A stretch of 64,000 nt of DNA from Adiantum capillus-veneris. Lineage: Eukaryota; Streptophyta; Polypodiopsida; Polypodiales; Pteridaceae. The notes beneath the pieces were generated by a model, which worked only from the letters and a program-made list of their open reading frames with translations, was not told the DNA's origin and did not search any database. Shown here piece by piece: positions 1 to 10,839 of the stretch. Numbering within the stretch: position 1 is the first letter of the stretch; each line of letters begins with the position of its first letter. Location of the stretch: NCBI GenBank assembly GCA_014529385.2, contig CM043944.1:61911748-61975747 (forward strand), in the 5' to 3' direction. Position numbers and translations under genes: made by a program.

Positions 1-1345
1 CTATATTTGAAAGTTTTTATATTTGAATTTCTCATATTGCATGTATGATGATAATAGTATGCCTCCCCTTTGATATGTAATTCATCCCTACTAATTTCTC
101 GAGCTTTGCATGTTTTCTTCACTACAAATCTAGAATTTAGAAGTAAAACTCAAAATTTGTAGGTGGGATTACACTTAATCTAGTGTTTTTTTCGAGCACT
201 TGGATATAGAGTGCTTTTCTCCATGTACCAATGTGTGTAGTTTAGGATGTCACATGTGTCTGGAAGGAGAAGGGTGAGGGTAAGGAAGCTCTAAGTAGTT
301 TTCACATGAGGCAAGGCGAGGGCTTGTGTACGGATACAATGGTGTATCCTTATATCTCAAAGGCATATGGCATCATGCAAGTACTTGACATGAGCAAACT
401 AAAATGGCTCTTTTTTTTAAAAAAAACTTTTTGTTTGAAAAATATTTTGGTCAACGTGTACACCATATTTAAATGTAGCCTCTTGGAATGCACTTATATG
501 GCCCTTGGCACCCCCATTCTTAGGGGTTCTTGCTCTTTGCGGTCACTTGCCAAGGAGGCAAATTTACTATATCTACATTAAACTTAGATTTCCTTCGAGC
601 ACTCAGGTACCCAATTTTCTTTTCAAAATTTTGGAAAAAATACCTATGAGATGTTTTAGAGGCCAATTTATTGTATTTGATGGTTTTTACACTAAATTTT
701 TCTAAACTTTGTAGGACTTCTTACCTTCAAATCTATTATTTAGAGGTGAATCTCAACATTTGTAAGTTAGATTAGATTGAATGTAGGTTTTTTTTTAGCA
801 CTCAGATACACAATACTTTCTCCCAAAAACTTGGAAGACCTACATATGAGAAATTTTAGAGGAAAATTTACTATATTTGTAGGCTAGATTACATTGAATG
901 TATGTTTTTTTTTTCATTGAGATACACAATACTTTCTCCCAAAAACTTGGAAAACTTACGCATGAGAAATTTTAGAGGCAAATTTACTATATTTGAAGGT
1001 TTTATTTTGCAGGTTGGATCACACTATACCTAGGTTTGTTTCTTTTAGCACTTAAATACACAATATTTTTCCCAAAAAACTTGGAAAACCTACGTATGAT
1101 TATAGTAAGCGTACACTCAAATATATGTGGGATTGCACTAAACCGAGCCCTTTTTCTAGCATTGGGATACATAATATCAATGTTACAAGAGATGAAATCT
1201 TTGAGATCTTTAGTAGGGAGAGGAAGGTGTTGCACTGCCTTATGCGTTATTTGTTGAAGGTGCCATTGATCCAACATCTAATGATGATGGTGAAGAGGGA
1301 GATTATCCCTCATCTAGACCTTGCAAGATGTCTAACACATTAATG
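1..1345. repeat. AT-rich dispersed repeat in degenerate tandem units
   Basis: No credible gene is present; the short ORFs here are chance. A degenerate unit recurs with the landmarks ACACAATACTTTCTCCCAAA, ACTTGGAAAACCTACG and GAGAAATTTTAGAGGCAAAT. Units lie near 128-230, 601-700, 720-800, 805-900, 921-1010 and 1055-1190, with spacing of roughly 115-205 bp. A related copy lies on the opposite strand at about 16475-16660, so this is a dispersed family and not a purely local array. The family is not identified. Confidence 0.6.
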
Positions 1346-1788
1346 CTTTCTTGAAGTGTTGGTTTGCATGAATGTGGGATGTGTATGGAGATGATCCATT
1401 GAAGGCTAGCGGCCCAGCAACATGCTTCTATGTCCATAAACCATTCTTCATGTCTTCCTACATCGAGTTAGGGGCCAATCCCATGTACTCAAGAATGTCG
1501 AGTCTGATGTATAAGTCATCCAATGAGCAAACATGAGCTATGCTTCTTTTCACCTCTTCTAAAGGCTTGGAATTATCCATCTTTAGCATACCAGCTCGAT
1601 GTGAGTGCAACCAAGGGGTGATGGTACTTCTCACAATATGGGCTCATTGGGTGGCAATGACACTACACATCGTCTTCACTTCCATGGCCAGTTGCATCTC
1701 TCAAATGTGGTACACATAGGCACAATCATCGTCCATATTGACCAAAGATGTGCAACAGCTCCTTTGTGAAGCTATTTAAGGTTAAATT
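1346..1788. other. Unassigned single-copy-looking flank
   Basis: I see no open frame, RNA gene or repeat. This is the left flank of the Copia insertion; its last five bases (AAATT, 1784-1788) are the target duplication repeated at 11601-11605. Confidence 0.5.
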
Positions 1789-2251
1789 TGTTAAGTATGG
1801 AGCCTGATTTACCCTTGCAATTTTCTGTGGTAAAAGCACACATTTATAAGGCCCCCATTATGAGGAGAAGCCATCGTGCGTGAAGGAAAATCACTCACCG
1901 AAAACCAAAATTTTCACGGACAAGAATCAGGGGCAACTTTAGGGGCCTCGGGGGCGGAGGCCCCCGAGACTTTTTTTCCCCTCGCCGAAATATTTCTTTT
2001 CGCTGGAATATTATGGCCGGACGGCGGCCAGAAAGTGGTCGGAAAACAACCGGTCGGTTGGCCGGTGGCCGGTGGTCGGTGGCTGAATTCAATGGCCGGT
2101 GGCCGAATTCAAAAGCGGACTTGTCTTCTCAAGGGCTGCCACACATGGGCGGATTGGAGGGTCCGATTTGGACTTATTCGCACAAGGGCGGCTACACATG
2201 GCTGCCTCTCATAAGAGAGGGCAGCCCTTTTGGCCTATAAAAGGAGGCCAT
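1789..2251 (+). repeat. Copia 5' LTR, upstream part
   Basis: This matches 10840-11300 of the 3' LTR, including a GC-rich block of GGCCGGTGGCCGG-type short repeats near 2040-2105. The LTR is interrupted after GGCCAT at 2251 and resumes at 7143. Confidence 0.93.
2236..2242 (+). promoter_or_regulatory. TATA box of the Copia 5' LTR
   Basis: TATAAAA lies in the context GGCCTATAAAAGGAGG, and the same site occurs in the 3' LTR at 11290-11296. The nested element inserted 9 bp downstream at 2252, separating this promoter from the rest of its LTR. Confidence 0.7.
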
Positions 2252-2646
2252 TGTTAGTGCCTGATTTATCAGGGCTTTCAGGGTAGTCAGGCTATTACTT
2301 TTTGAACTGTAACTAAAACCTTTATCTTTGAACCTTAGGGATAAGTGAACATGGGTTTTTTATATTTTGGGGAAGTTAGTTTTGTGTCTCGTGAATTCTC
2401 AGGACGAGAAGCAGTTATGTCTATGCCTGTTGACGCAGTTGGCTCTCTCCTGCATTAGTTCTGTGTTTTCTGCTGTATTAATGAATAATGATGATGAATG
2501 GCACACTATTTTCCCCCTATCTATGATGTTATGTACCTGTTTCCTTTGCAGTATGGTGTTTGAAGTATGCAGTTTCCTGCTTCCTGTTTGATATGAATTG
2601 TATGTTTACTGCATTGGTTATTTGTTATGGCAATGTGTGCCTAACA
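2252..2646 (+). repeat. 5' LTR of the nested element
   Basis: It starts TGTTAGTGCCTGATTTATC, ends GTGTGCCTAACA, and is near-identical to 6753-7137. A primer-site-like stretch, TTTGGCGATCCTGCAATTGG, follows immediately. Confidence 0.93.
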
Positions 2647-2971
2647 TTTGGCGATCCTGCAATTGGTTCGAATTTTTCCTAAAACCATATGGGTGCTAAT
2701 GAATGAATCACAGCGGCGACCTGTTCCGTGATAGTGACCATTTGCGGGATTTTGCGAGCTAGAAAACACCGGGGGAAGAGTCTAAGGAGTATGCATCACA
2801 ATTCTTGAAAGAATTCTACCCACAATTGCCCAGCGAAGTCAGAATTCTCATTCTCGAAAAGGTAGTTACAAAACTGTTACCCTTTGGAGCCTGTAATTTA
2901 CCTTCAAACTACAATGTGCATAATCAAAGAATGCTAGTACAGTATTCTAGACAAGGGAGAAGCAGTAATGC

Positions 2972-3415
2972 ATGAGTGAATCAGGGCAGGGGTCTAATGT
3001 ACCACAACATTATGGAACAAGGCTTATATTAAGAAGGGAGTTCTCTGCAATAGGAAGACAAGGAGAAGAGTTAGATGGTGATGATCAACAAGAATCAGTA
3101 GGAGAACTTGCTGCAGGGGCAGAAATTGTTGGGGAGGGGACTGAACTGCATGAACCTAAAAACAGGCTGCAGGAAACCCTACCTGTAAACCAAGAAGGCC
3201 AACAAACAACTTATCCCACATCATACCCACTTTTGAGACCATTGGTCAATGTATTGTTAGCCCAAACAGTTTTGAAGTCTCTGTACAGTTTCTGTGAAAA
3301 TTATGTGCAGTTTGTTGCAGAATGCAGTTTCAATTTTTCAGTTTGCAGAATGCACTTTCAGTCTTTTAGTTTACAGACTACAGTTTCAGGTATTTCAGTT
3401 TGCAATGCAGTTTAA
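2972..3415 (+). CDS. Hypothetical ORF of the nested element, possible gag N-terminal part
   Basis: A 147-residue ORF lies directly downstream of the 5' LTR and primer site. Its first half is hydrophilic and Gln/Glu/Gly-rich; the second half is encoded by repetitive TTTCAGTTTGCAG-like DNA and may be non-coding. No domain is recognised. Its position before the zinc-knuckle ORF is the only reason to suspect a gag role. Confidence 0.3.
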   Translation: MSESGQGSNVPQHYGTRLILRREFSAIGRQGEELDGDDQQESVGELAAGAEIVGEGTELHEPKNRLQETLPVNQEGQQTTYPTSYPLLRPLVNVLLAQTVLKSLYSFCENYVQFVAECSFNFSVCRMHFQSFSLQTTVSGISVCNAV

Positions 3416-3471
3416 GCAGTTTCAGGGTTTAAAGAGGTACAAATGCTCTCTATTCTTTTGATGGGTGATTA

Positions 3472-3915
3472 ATGGCAAAGAAGAAGAAGAAAAAGTGTAC
3501 TATTTGTCAAAAAGATGGGCACTCTGCAAAGCAATGTCCTTACGTGTGCAAGCCTTGTCAAAAGGAAGATGTATGTGTCAAATACTGTATGCATAAACTG
3601 TGCAAGAAGTTGTATCGAATTGTCAGATCTTTTCGAGATGCATCAGATCATGAGGAACTATGTGATGCACAAGAGGATTTGGATGCTTTTTCTAATCTTC
3701 TTGAAAAGGCGGAAGACTGGCATGAAGGTCGTGAAGAAAAAAGAAGAAAGTCGTGCTCTAGTATGTGTAGGATACAGGTGTTACAAGGAGCAATTGAAGG
3801 CTTGACAGAGAAGTATGAAGATCAGTTTCAGGAGGAAGATGAAAATGATGATGAGTGGGGAGTTACAACACCAATGTTTCCTTGGTTGGGAACAATCAGG
3901 TACAATCATGTTTAA
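3472..3915 (+). CDS. CCHC zinc-knuckle (nucleocapsid-like) ORF
   Basis: The 147-residue ORF opens with a basic tract (MAKKKKKK). A CCHC knuckle follows directly: C-T-I-C, four residues, H, four residues, C (about residues 9-22). Further Cys pairs lie at about residues 25-50 (CKPC, CVKYC, CMHKLC). CCHC knuckles bind nucleic acid in Gag proteins of LTR elements. The C-terminal half is acidic and Lys/Glu-rich. It overlaps the next frame by about 60 bases, so a frameshifted or spliced product is possible. Confidence 0.55.
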   Translation: MAKKKKKKCTICQKDGHSAKQCPYVCKPCQKEDVCVKYCMHKLCKKLYRIVRSFRDASDHEELCDAQEDLDAFSNLLEKAEDWHEGREEKRRKSCSSMCRIQVLQGAIEGLTEKYEDQFQEEDENDDEWGVTTPMFPWLGTIRYNHV

Positions 3916-6725
3916 CTTCTCCAAATGCACTTGTTGAAAGTCCCAAATCAATGAAAGAAGTTCAAGCACAAAGACAACCTAAAGAAGTTAAGAAGGTGAT
4001 GTTGGAAAGGGAAGAAGAAAAGGAGCATCCAGAGAGCCAAAGAAGCCAAAAGGAGCACTTAGTATCCCAAAACCACACTCCAAATAAACTCAAGGGTTTG
4101 CACAATGTTGAAGTACCAACAGTTTTTCAGGCACCTGCAGTTTCAAAAACTAAAGTTTCAAAACCTGAATCTGATTTTTCAGTACCTGAAGTTTTTCAAC
4201 CTGATTTTGATGTTCTTGAATATGGGATCAAAGTTGTAGATACTCAGATTATTGAAGAGAAGAAGTTGATTCAGGAAGGACAGTTTGTTCAATGCAAGGG
4301 AGATATAGTCCAAAAGATGATGAAGGAAGAAGGAGGAAGCCAGGAGCAACTCATGAGCCAAAGGAGTCAAGAGGATTGCCAGCTATCCCCAAACCTCACA
4401 TCGAAGAGACTCACCTCTTTGCAGGAAGAGAAGGAAAGTTTCCCAAAAGAAGAATTACTGATTGAGAAGAAGGGAATACAATTGGGAGTGAGTGAGAGAA
4501 GACACCAATATCCCATACAAACCCATATACCAACATTTGACATCAATCTTGAAGATGTTGAAATTCAGGGAGACATTAGATTTCAGCGTAATGCAATGGA
4601 AGAGCTGAAGATAGATAAAGACATAATGTGTGCTAATGATGAGGATGATGTGATGAATCAGTTTTTGATGAATCTTGATGAGGAATATTTGACAGGTGAC
4701 AGTCCAGAAGGTGTTTGTGTTGATGGAGAAGAGTTTTTTGGAGTTTTGAAGAGTGAAAGCCAATTTCCGAGAGTGGATATGAATTATTCAGGTTGTGAAG
4801 ACAAGGATCTTCAATTTCAGATCCCTGAATTACCAGTTTTGATACCAAAGGTTCTTGATTTGCAGAGTTTCAAAATTTAGGTCCCTGATCCACAGATTCT
4901 TGATTTGCAAAGAAGTTATGTACCTGAACTTGCTGAATTTCAAAGTCTTTTTCTTTCTCAAGTGAAGATGATCAATAATCTCTCATTAGAGCTAGAGAAT
5001 GAGAGACATTCAAGTATGGTTGCGGCAAATGAAGCACTTTCCAAAATCAGTCAACTTCAAGAAGAGAAGGCATCATTGATGGCGGAGATTTCTCAGGTTC
5101 AAACTGAAGCCCACTTGCCGCATTTCTTACTGTTGTGAAGCTCATGATGCTCTTCAGAAAGCTGTTTTGAACAAGGATAATCAAATTGAGGACTTGAAGC
5201 TTCAACTTACTCAAATCAAGAATGTGGAGTTTTCTTCAAATCTTGATGTTACAGAAGGTTTCTTGAATGATGATGTTGTTATCAATGATCTTTATGATGT
5301 TGGTGCTTTTACAAATTCAGTCATGGATATTGGAAGTCTATCTTTTTCCAGTGAAGTTCAGTTTACTGATGATATTCTTGATGATTTATACCAAGTTTCT
5401 GATGTCAATGGTTTTGTTGATGCTGAGGAGATGATTTTGACCGATGATTATGCAAGTCTTTTGGAAGTTCTTGATGATGGTGAAGTGGATTTTCTTGGAG
5501 ATTGTTCTACATTTCTATGTGATGTTGTTGATGGAGGAGATGATGTTGATATTCTTATATCTCATTGGTTTTATATCTTCATGCTTGATGACATAAGGGA
5601 AGTTTTTCAAGGAGCAGAAGTCAAACGTTTTCAGTTTCAGGGAGATATCACTGATTGGATAGTTTTGCAGCTACAAAGTGGATTTCTTTATATTTTTGAT
5701 AAGGTATGTGAGGAAGCCATCTTGGTGGTGTTTTTAAGCCTTAAATCAGGTCAGTTTGATGAAGAAGCATATCAATTTTGGTTTTTCTTGAATCAAGATT
5801 TTAAGGAAATCAATTGATTTGGCATGCGGAGTCTAAATCAGGTCTTCAAGTGTTGCATCTACATGCAGAGATATTGGATGTGTTCAAGAGACAGTGTCTA
5901 ATGGTTGCAAAGTTTACATCCTACCTTGAATCTTTCTTCATTCTTCTTGAAGGGAAAACTGAACCTGAACCTGAACCTGACCCTAAACCTAAACCTAAAC
6001 CTGCTACTACTGAATTTGGATATGTATTTGAATATGAAAATGGGCCTAAAGATCTGAAATGACTTGAAGAAGACAAGAGTTTTCTATTTTGTAGAAGGTA
6101 TCTCAATTCAACAGATGTGGAGAAAATGAAGACTAAAGTGATGGAGTACATGAAGGGAGTTTGGGAGAAAATGAAAGTCATGGTGTATGATGTGGTGAGT
6201 AAACCATACCAAGTGTTTGCAGAAGAGGAAATGAAGGAGGAGGATGTGTTAATGGAGAAGCAAAATTCTGAGCTCAAACAACAGTGTACTGACCTGACAC
6301 AGCAGTTGAAGACTTTGAAGGAAAAGTTGCAGCAGCAAGGAGCAAATCAACCTGACCAGGTGATTATTACTAAAGATTCTGACATGTTTGCAGGGATTAA
6401 GGATGCAGCTACCATTCAGGAGCATGTTCCTGGAGATTCAGGGGGAGCAATAATTGCAGGAAAAGATAAAGTTGTTGAAGTGAAGGATCTGGAGGTTGCT
6501 GGAGAGGAGCATAGCTTAAAGGATTCAGTTCAGAACATTGTGGCTAAGATACTTTCTCAGGAGACAGAGAGTGCTAAGGAAGCAGTTACAGTTCAAGTGG
6601 AGGAAGATTTTGAAGAGCCTAACAAAGAAGCTGTGACTGCAGCAATAGTTTTACAGGGAATTGAAGCTAAAGATAACCTGGAGGAGGATTTGACTAATAA
6701 AGGGATGGGTTCTCACAAGGTTTGA
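3855..6725 (+). pseudogene. Long broken coiled-coil/acidic ORF of the nested element
   Basis: Coding-like sequence runs for 2.9 kb. It is in one frame from 3855 to 5138 with an in-frame TAG at 4878-4880, in another from 5167 to 5817, then back in the first from 5814 to 6725 with a stop near 6060. It is rich in Glu, Gln, Val, Phe and Asp. It contains a heptad-like coiled-coil stretch (about 4950-5110), a (P-E/D/K)n tract (about 5955-6005) and a second helical region (about 6240-6360). No pol motif is visible. It could be a diverged gag extension, captured host sequence or an element-specific protein. The function is unknown. Confidence 0.5.
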
Positions 6726-6752
6726 GAAACCTTGCCCACCAGGTGTGCCAGG

Positions 6753-7137
6753 TGTTAGTTCAGGGCTTTCAGGGCAGTCAAGCTATTACTTTTTGAACTG
6801 TAACTAAAACCTTTATCTTTGAACCTTAGGGATAAGTGAACATGGGTTTTTTATATTTTGGGGAAGTTAGTTTTGTGTCTCGTGAATTCTCAGGACGAGA
6901 AGCAGTTATGTCTATGCCTGTTGACGCAGTTGGCTCTCTCCTGCATTAGTTCTGTGTTTTCTGTTGTATTAATGAATAATGATGATGAATGGCACACTAT
7001 TTTCCCTCTATCTATGATGTTATGTACCTGTTTCCTTTGCAGTATGGTGTTTGAAGTATGCAGTTTCCTGCTTCCTGTTTGATATGAATTGTATGTTTAC
7101 TGCATTGGTTATTTGTTATGGCAATGTGTGCCTAACA
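6753..7137 (+). repeat. 3' LTR of the nested element
   Basis: It starts TGTTAGTTCAGGGC and ends CCTAACA. It matches 2252-2646 apart from a 10-bp indel near the start and a few substitutions. Confidence 0.93.
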
Positions 7138-7142
7138 GCCAT

Positions 7143-7439
7143 TTCTACACACATTTCATAGTGTGAAGTTGATGCAACAAGGTGAGTGTGAGGTGGTGAG
7201 AGTGAAGCAAGGCGGGAACTCTATTAAGGGTTTAATCCCTTTGTAAACTACTTCTTCTTTTGAAGTGCTTGAGTGGCTGCTTTCCCGTGGACGTAGCCCA
7301 CATTGGGTGAACCACGTATATCGTGTGTACTCTCTCTCTCTCTCTCTCTCTACTCTATAATCTCTTGTGTGTGAAATCTATCTCTCTCCATTAAGTAATC
7401 TACTCAAAAATCTATTTAGCTACGTCTTATTTCCTAACA
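7143..7439 (+). repeat. Copia 5' LTR, downstream part
   Basis: The Copia LTR resumes after the nested insertion and matches the 3' LTR up to CTAACA at 11600. It includes a short CT run near 7330. Confidence 0.93.
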
Positions 7440-7440
7440 A

Positions 7441-7453
7441 CTGGTATCAGAGC
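7441..7453 (+). other. Copia primer-binding site
   Basis: CTGGTATCAGAGC lies one base after the LTR. This is the usual plant Copia site complementary to the initiator tRNA-Met 3' end. Confidence 0.9.
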
Positions 7454-7503
7454 AAGGTTTTCTCATAGCTAAATTATCTCAAGGAAAGGATTCCTGGAAT
7501 TGA

Positions 7504-8255
7504 GTGGAAGTTATGGCGGAGGAAGGGAAGCTCAAGATTGAGAAGTTCAACGGCAAAAACTATCAACATTGGAAGATGCAGATTGAAGACTATCTCTACC
7601 AGAAGGACCTCTATTTGCCACTAGGCGGTCTTGCGAAGAAGCCCGCAACAATGGCAGATGAAGCATGGATTGTCCTTGATCGAAAGGCACTGGGAACAAT
7701 ATGGTTAAGCTTGGCGTCAACAGTGGCCTTCAATGTTTCGGAGATGAAGACCACGGAGGACTTGATTAAGTCACTTGACGACTTCTACGAGAAACCATCA
7801 GCATCCAATAAGGTATTTCTTATGAAGCGCTTGTTCAATCTAAAGATGGCAGAGAATGGTTCAGTTGCAGAACACCTAAATGACTTTAACACAAAATAAG
7901 TCAACTTCGATCGGTGAAAATCAATTTCGATGACGAAGTGCGAGCTCTCCTTATACTATCATCTCTACCGGATAATTGGGATAGCCTTGTGATGGCTGTA
8001 AGTAATTCTATCTTTGGTACAAATACTCTTAAGTTTGATGATGTTGTGGGTGTTCTCCTAAGCGAGGAAATACGAAGGAGAAGCACAGGAGAATCATCAA
8101 GTGCTGCATTGTCAGTGGAAACAAGAGGACGGACTAAGGAGAGGTTCAAAAGCCAAAAGGGTCATGATCGCTCAAGACAGAGCAAGTCACGCACAAAGTC
8201 AGTTCTTGAATGTTGGAACTGCGGCAAGAAGGGCCACATCAAGAAGGATTGCTAG
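7504..8255 (+). pseudogene. gag: Copia gag (UBN2-type), frameshifted
   Basis: The first 131 residues (7504-7899) carry the Copia Gag signature: a KLKIEKFNGKNYQHWKMQ-like start followed by helical capsid sequence. A stop at 7897 is followed by continuation in another frame (7914-8255): DDEVRALLILSSLP, a basic Ser/Arg region and the CCHC knuckle CWNCGKKGHIKKDC. The knuckle sits at the edge of a 58-bp tandem duplication. Gag would package element RNA, but this copy cannot make an intact product. Confidence 0.9.
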
Positions 8256-8341
8256 TCCAAGAAGAAGAAGGAGACTGAGTCTGAAGAAGGGCCACATCAA
8301 GAAGGATTGCTGGTCCAAGAAGAAGAAGGAGACTGAGTCTC
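8226..8341 (+). repeat. 58-bp tandem duplication over the gag zinc knuckle
   Basis: Copy 1 is 8226-8283 and copy 2 is 8284-8341; both begin AAGAAGGGCCACATCAAGAA. The period of 58 is not a multiple of three, so it shifts the frame. Copy 1 has TAG where copy 2 has TGG. Confidence 0.9.
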
Positions 8342-8913
8342 AAGACAACAAGCCAACATCAGAGGCCAATGTGGCAAGTAAAGTAGAGCAAGATGCTCTA
8401 ATTCTCTCATTAGACAATGTGTCTAATTCCTGGATAGTAGATTCCGGGGCTTCATTCCATGCGACACCACACAAGCAACATTTCCAAGATTACACCAAAG
8501 GTAATTTTGGGTATGTATACTTGGGAGATGATGAAGCTTGTGAGATTGTCGGCAAAGGTACAGTTTCTGTCAAAACTACTAACGGAAATGAATAGAAGCT
8601 TAAAGATGTTAGGCGTGTTCCTTCTCTTCGCAAAAATTTGATCTCTACAGGAAAATTGGACTTTGAAGGTCACAACATTGCATTCCGAAACAAACGGTGG
8701 AAGATCTCAAAGGGATCTTTGGTGGTTGCCAAGGGAGAAAAGGTCGGTACACTTTACTTGTGTACTGTTAGCACGCAACCTTCAGCTTGTGCAGCAACTA
8801 CAGAAGTTGATAGTGCAATGTGGCACTATCGACTTGGGCATATGAGTGCCAAAGGAATGCAAATCCTTCAAACAAAGAAGCTTCTACCAGGTTTGAAAGA
8901 AGTGGACTTATAG
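8341..8913 (+). pseudogene. Copia protease and gag-pre-integrase region
   Basis: The retropepsin motif WIVDSGASFHAT lies near 8430-8465. An in-frame TAG at 8593 interrupts it, and the frame then continues into a pre-integrase domain ending in the motif WHYRLGHMSAKGM (about 8820-8860). A second stop at 8911 coincides with a small inverted insertion. Confidence 0.88.
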
Positions 8914-9001
8914 TTCTGTTACATAGTACAATGAGCCACCAAGTACCAAGAGGGTAAAATTTCAAAAATCAAGAAATGAAAGAAAAAATAAAAAACTTGA
9001 G

Positions 9002-9664
9002 TTGGTTCATTCTGATGTTTGGGGTCCTGCAAGTACACCATCACTTGGTGGCTCATTGTACTATGTAACATTCATAGACGATGCGACTAGAAAAACATGG
9101 GTTTATGTCATGAAGAATAAATCCGATGTATTTTCCATATTTCAAAGGTGGAAAGCCTTTGTTGAGAATGAAACAGGTACCAAGGTTAAATGCCTGAGAT
9201 CCGACAATGGAGGTGAATATTGCAACCAAGCTTTTGAAAGCTTTTGTGCTAGCAATGGCATTCGGAGACAAAGGACAACCGCAAGGACACCTCAACAAAA
9301 TGGTATTTCGGAAAGGATGAACAGGACAATCATGGAGCAAGCACGAAGCATGCGGCTACATGCAGGCCTACCGCTTGAGCTTTGGGCGGAAGCTTTAAGT
9401 ACGTCTGTGTACTTAATCAACCGGTCACCCTCAACGGCATTGGATGGGGGAGTTCCAGAAGAGGCATGGACAGGTAAACCGGTGAATTATGCATTTCTCA
9501 AAGTGTTTGGGTGTCAGGCTTTCATGCACATAGATAGAAGCCTAAGATCAAAGCTAGATGCAAAGTCCAAAAAGTGTTTCTTCATTGGCTATGGAGAAGG
9601 TGACTTTGGGTATTGCCTATGGAATCCTGAAGAAAAGGTAAGGAGAAAATGGTTTGCAGATTAA
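9002..9664 (+). pseudogene. Copia integrase core
   Basis: This 220-residue fragment carries the DDE catalytic set: the first Asp in VHSDVWGP, the second in RSDNGGEY, and the Glu in NGISERMNRT. It inserts element cDNA in intact relatives. The HHCC zinc part before it is damaged by the inverted insertion at 8918-8944. The C-terminal part is cut short where the sequence jumps into reverse transcriptase (about 9640-9665). Confidence 0.92.
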
Positions 9665-10779
9665 AGAAGAGCTTGTATGGTTTAAAGCAAGCATCAAGAC
9701 AATGGTACTTGAAGTTTGATCGATGGATGTTGGATCATGGATTCAAAAGATGCAACTCGGATCACTACGTCTACACGAAGAATTTGGGAGATGGGAAGTT
9801 CATCATCCTAATGTTGTATGTTGATGACATGCTGATTGCAAGTGCTAACATGCAGGACATCAAAGACCTAAAAGAGGAGCTGTCTAAATCTTTTTCAATG
9901 AAAGATTTAGGTGATGCAAAGAGGATACTTGGTATGAAAATATCAAGGGACAGGACGAAGAAGACAATAAAGCTATCTCAAGAAGATTACATCAAGAAGG
10001 TACTAGAAAGGTTTGCAATGCAAAATGCAAAACCAGTTTCTACACCTTTGGCTGGTCATTTTAAACTAACGAAGGATATGTGTCCAAAGACACAAGAGGA
10101 GATAGCCTATATGTCTAAAGTTCCATATGCTGCAGCGGTAGGTTCTCTAATGTATGCTATGGTCTGGACAAGGCCAGACATTGCACATGCAGTGGGAGTT
10201 GTGAGTAGGTTCATGGACAACCCAGGTAAAGAGCATTGGCAAGCTGTGAAGTGGATACTTAGGTATCTAAAAGGGACAACAACAAATGCTTTGTATTTTG
10301 GAGGAACTGATATTTTTCTAGAAGGGTATGCTGATGCAGATATGGTAGGTGACAAAGATACTCGAAGAAGCACTGTTGGCTATGTGTTCATGGTTGGAGG
10401 CACAACTGTAAGTTGGGCTTCAAAGCTGCAGAAAGTGGTTTCACTTTCTACCACGGAAGCAGAGTATGTAGCAATGACGGAGGCAAGCAAAGAAATTCTG
10501 TGGCTTCACAGATTCTTCGAAGAGCTTGGATTCAAACAAGACAATTGTGTCTTGTATAGTGATAGCCAAATAACTATCCATCTTGCGAAGAACTCAGCCT
10601 TTCATTCAAGGACAAAGCACATTCAGGTGAGATATCACTTCATATGCACTCTTTTGGAAGAGGGACAGCTAAAGCTAGGAAAGGTGCATACAAGTGAAAA
10701 TCCTGTAGACATGTTTACAAAGGTGGTCAACAAGGAGAAGTTGAGCTTTTGCTCATCTTCAATCGGCATTCATGGATAA
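9649..10779 (+). pseudogene. Copia reverse transcriptase (C-terminal part) and RNase H
   Basis: The 376-residue frame starts at the conserved VCRLKKSLYGLKQA motif, so the N-terminal half of RT is missing. It retains the catalytic YVDDM box near 9820-9835, then the RNase H domain with GYADADMVGDKDTRRS, SLSTTEAEYVAM and YSDSQ motifs. It ends about 60 bp before the 3' LTR. Deletion of the integrase-RT link, estimated at several hundred bp from usual Copia spacing, makes this copy non-functional. Confidence 0.92.
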
Positions 10780-10828
10780 GAAGCCAGAATGGAAAGTAGT
10801 CACAGGTTTGGTTTAGAGATCAGTCTCC

Positions 10829-10839
10829 AAGTGGGAGAT
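10829..10839 (+). other. Copia polypurine tract
   Basis: AAGTGGGAGAT sits immediately before the 3' LTR, in the usual plant Copia context CTCCAAGTGGGAGATTGTTA. Confidence 0.85.

Larger units (their letters stand above)
2252..7137 (+). mobile_element. Nested non-autonomous LTR retrotransposon
   Basis: It begins TGTTAG and ends CCTAACA, flanked by GCCAT duplications (2247-2251 and 7138-7142) that exactly restore the Copia LTR. The LTRs are 395 and 385 bp. The roughly 4.1-kb interior has a gag-like zinc-knuckle ORF and a long low-complexity coding-like region, but no protease, integrase or reverse transcriptase that I can find. It must have been mobilised in trans. The LTRs differ by a 10-bp indel and a handful of substitutions, so the insertion looks fairly young. 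Confidence 0.93.

Noticed and set aside
2367-2591. 74-codon ORF repeated at 6858-7082
   Set aside because: It lies within the two LTR copies of the nested element; the hydrophobic translation is not supported as a protein.
8918-9069. Possible hairpin RNA gene from the 27-nt inverted pair
   Set aside because: It lies inside Copia pol and is best explained as a template-switch mutation; nothing else suggests an RNA gene.
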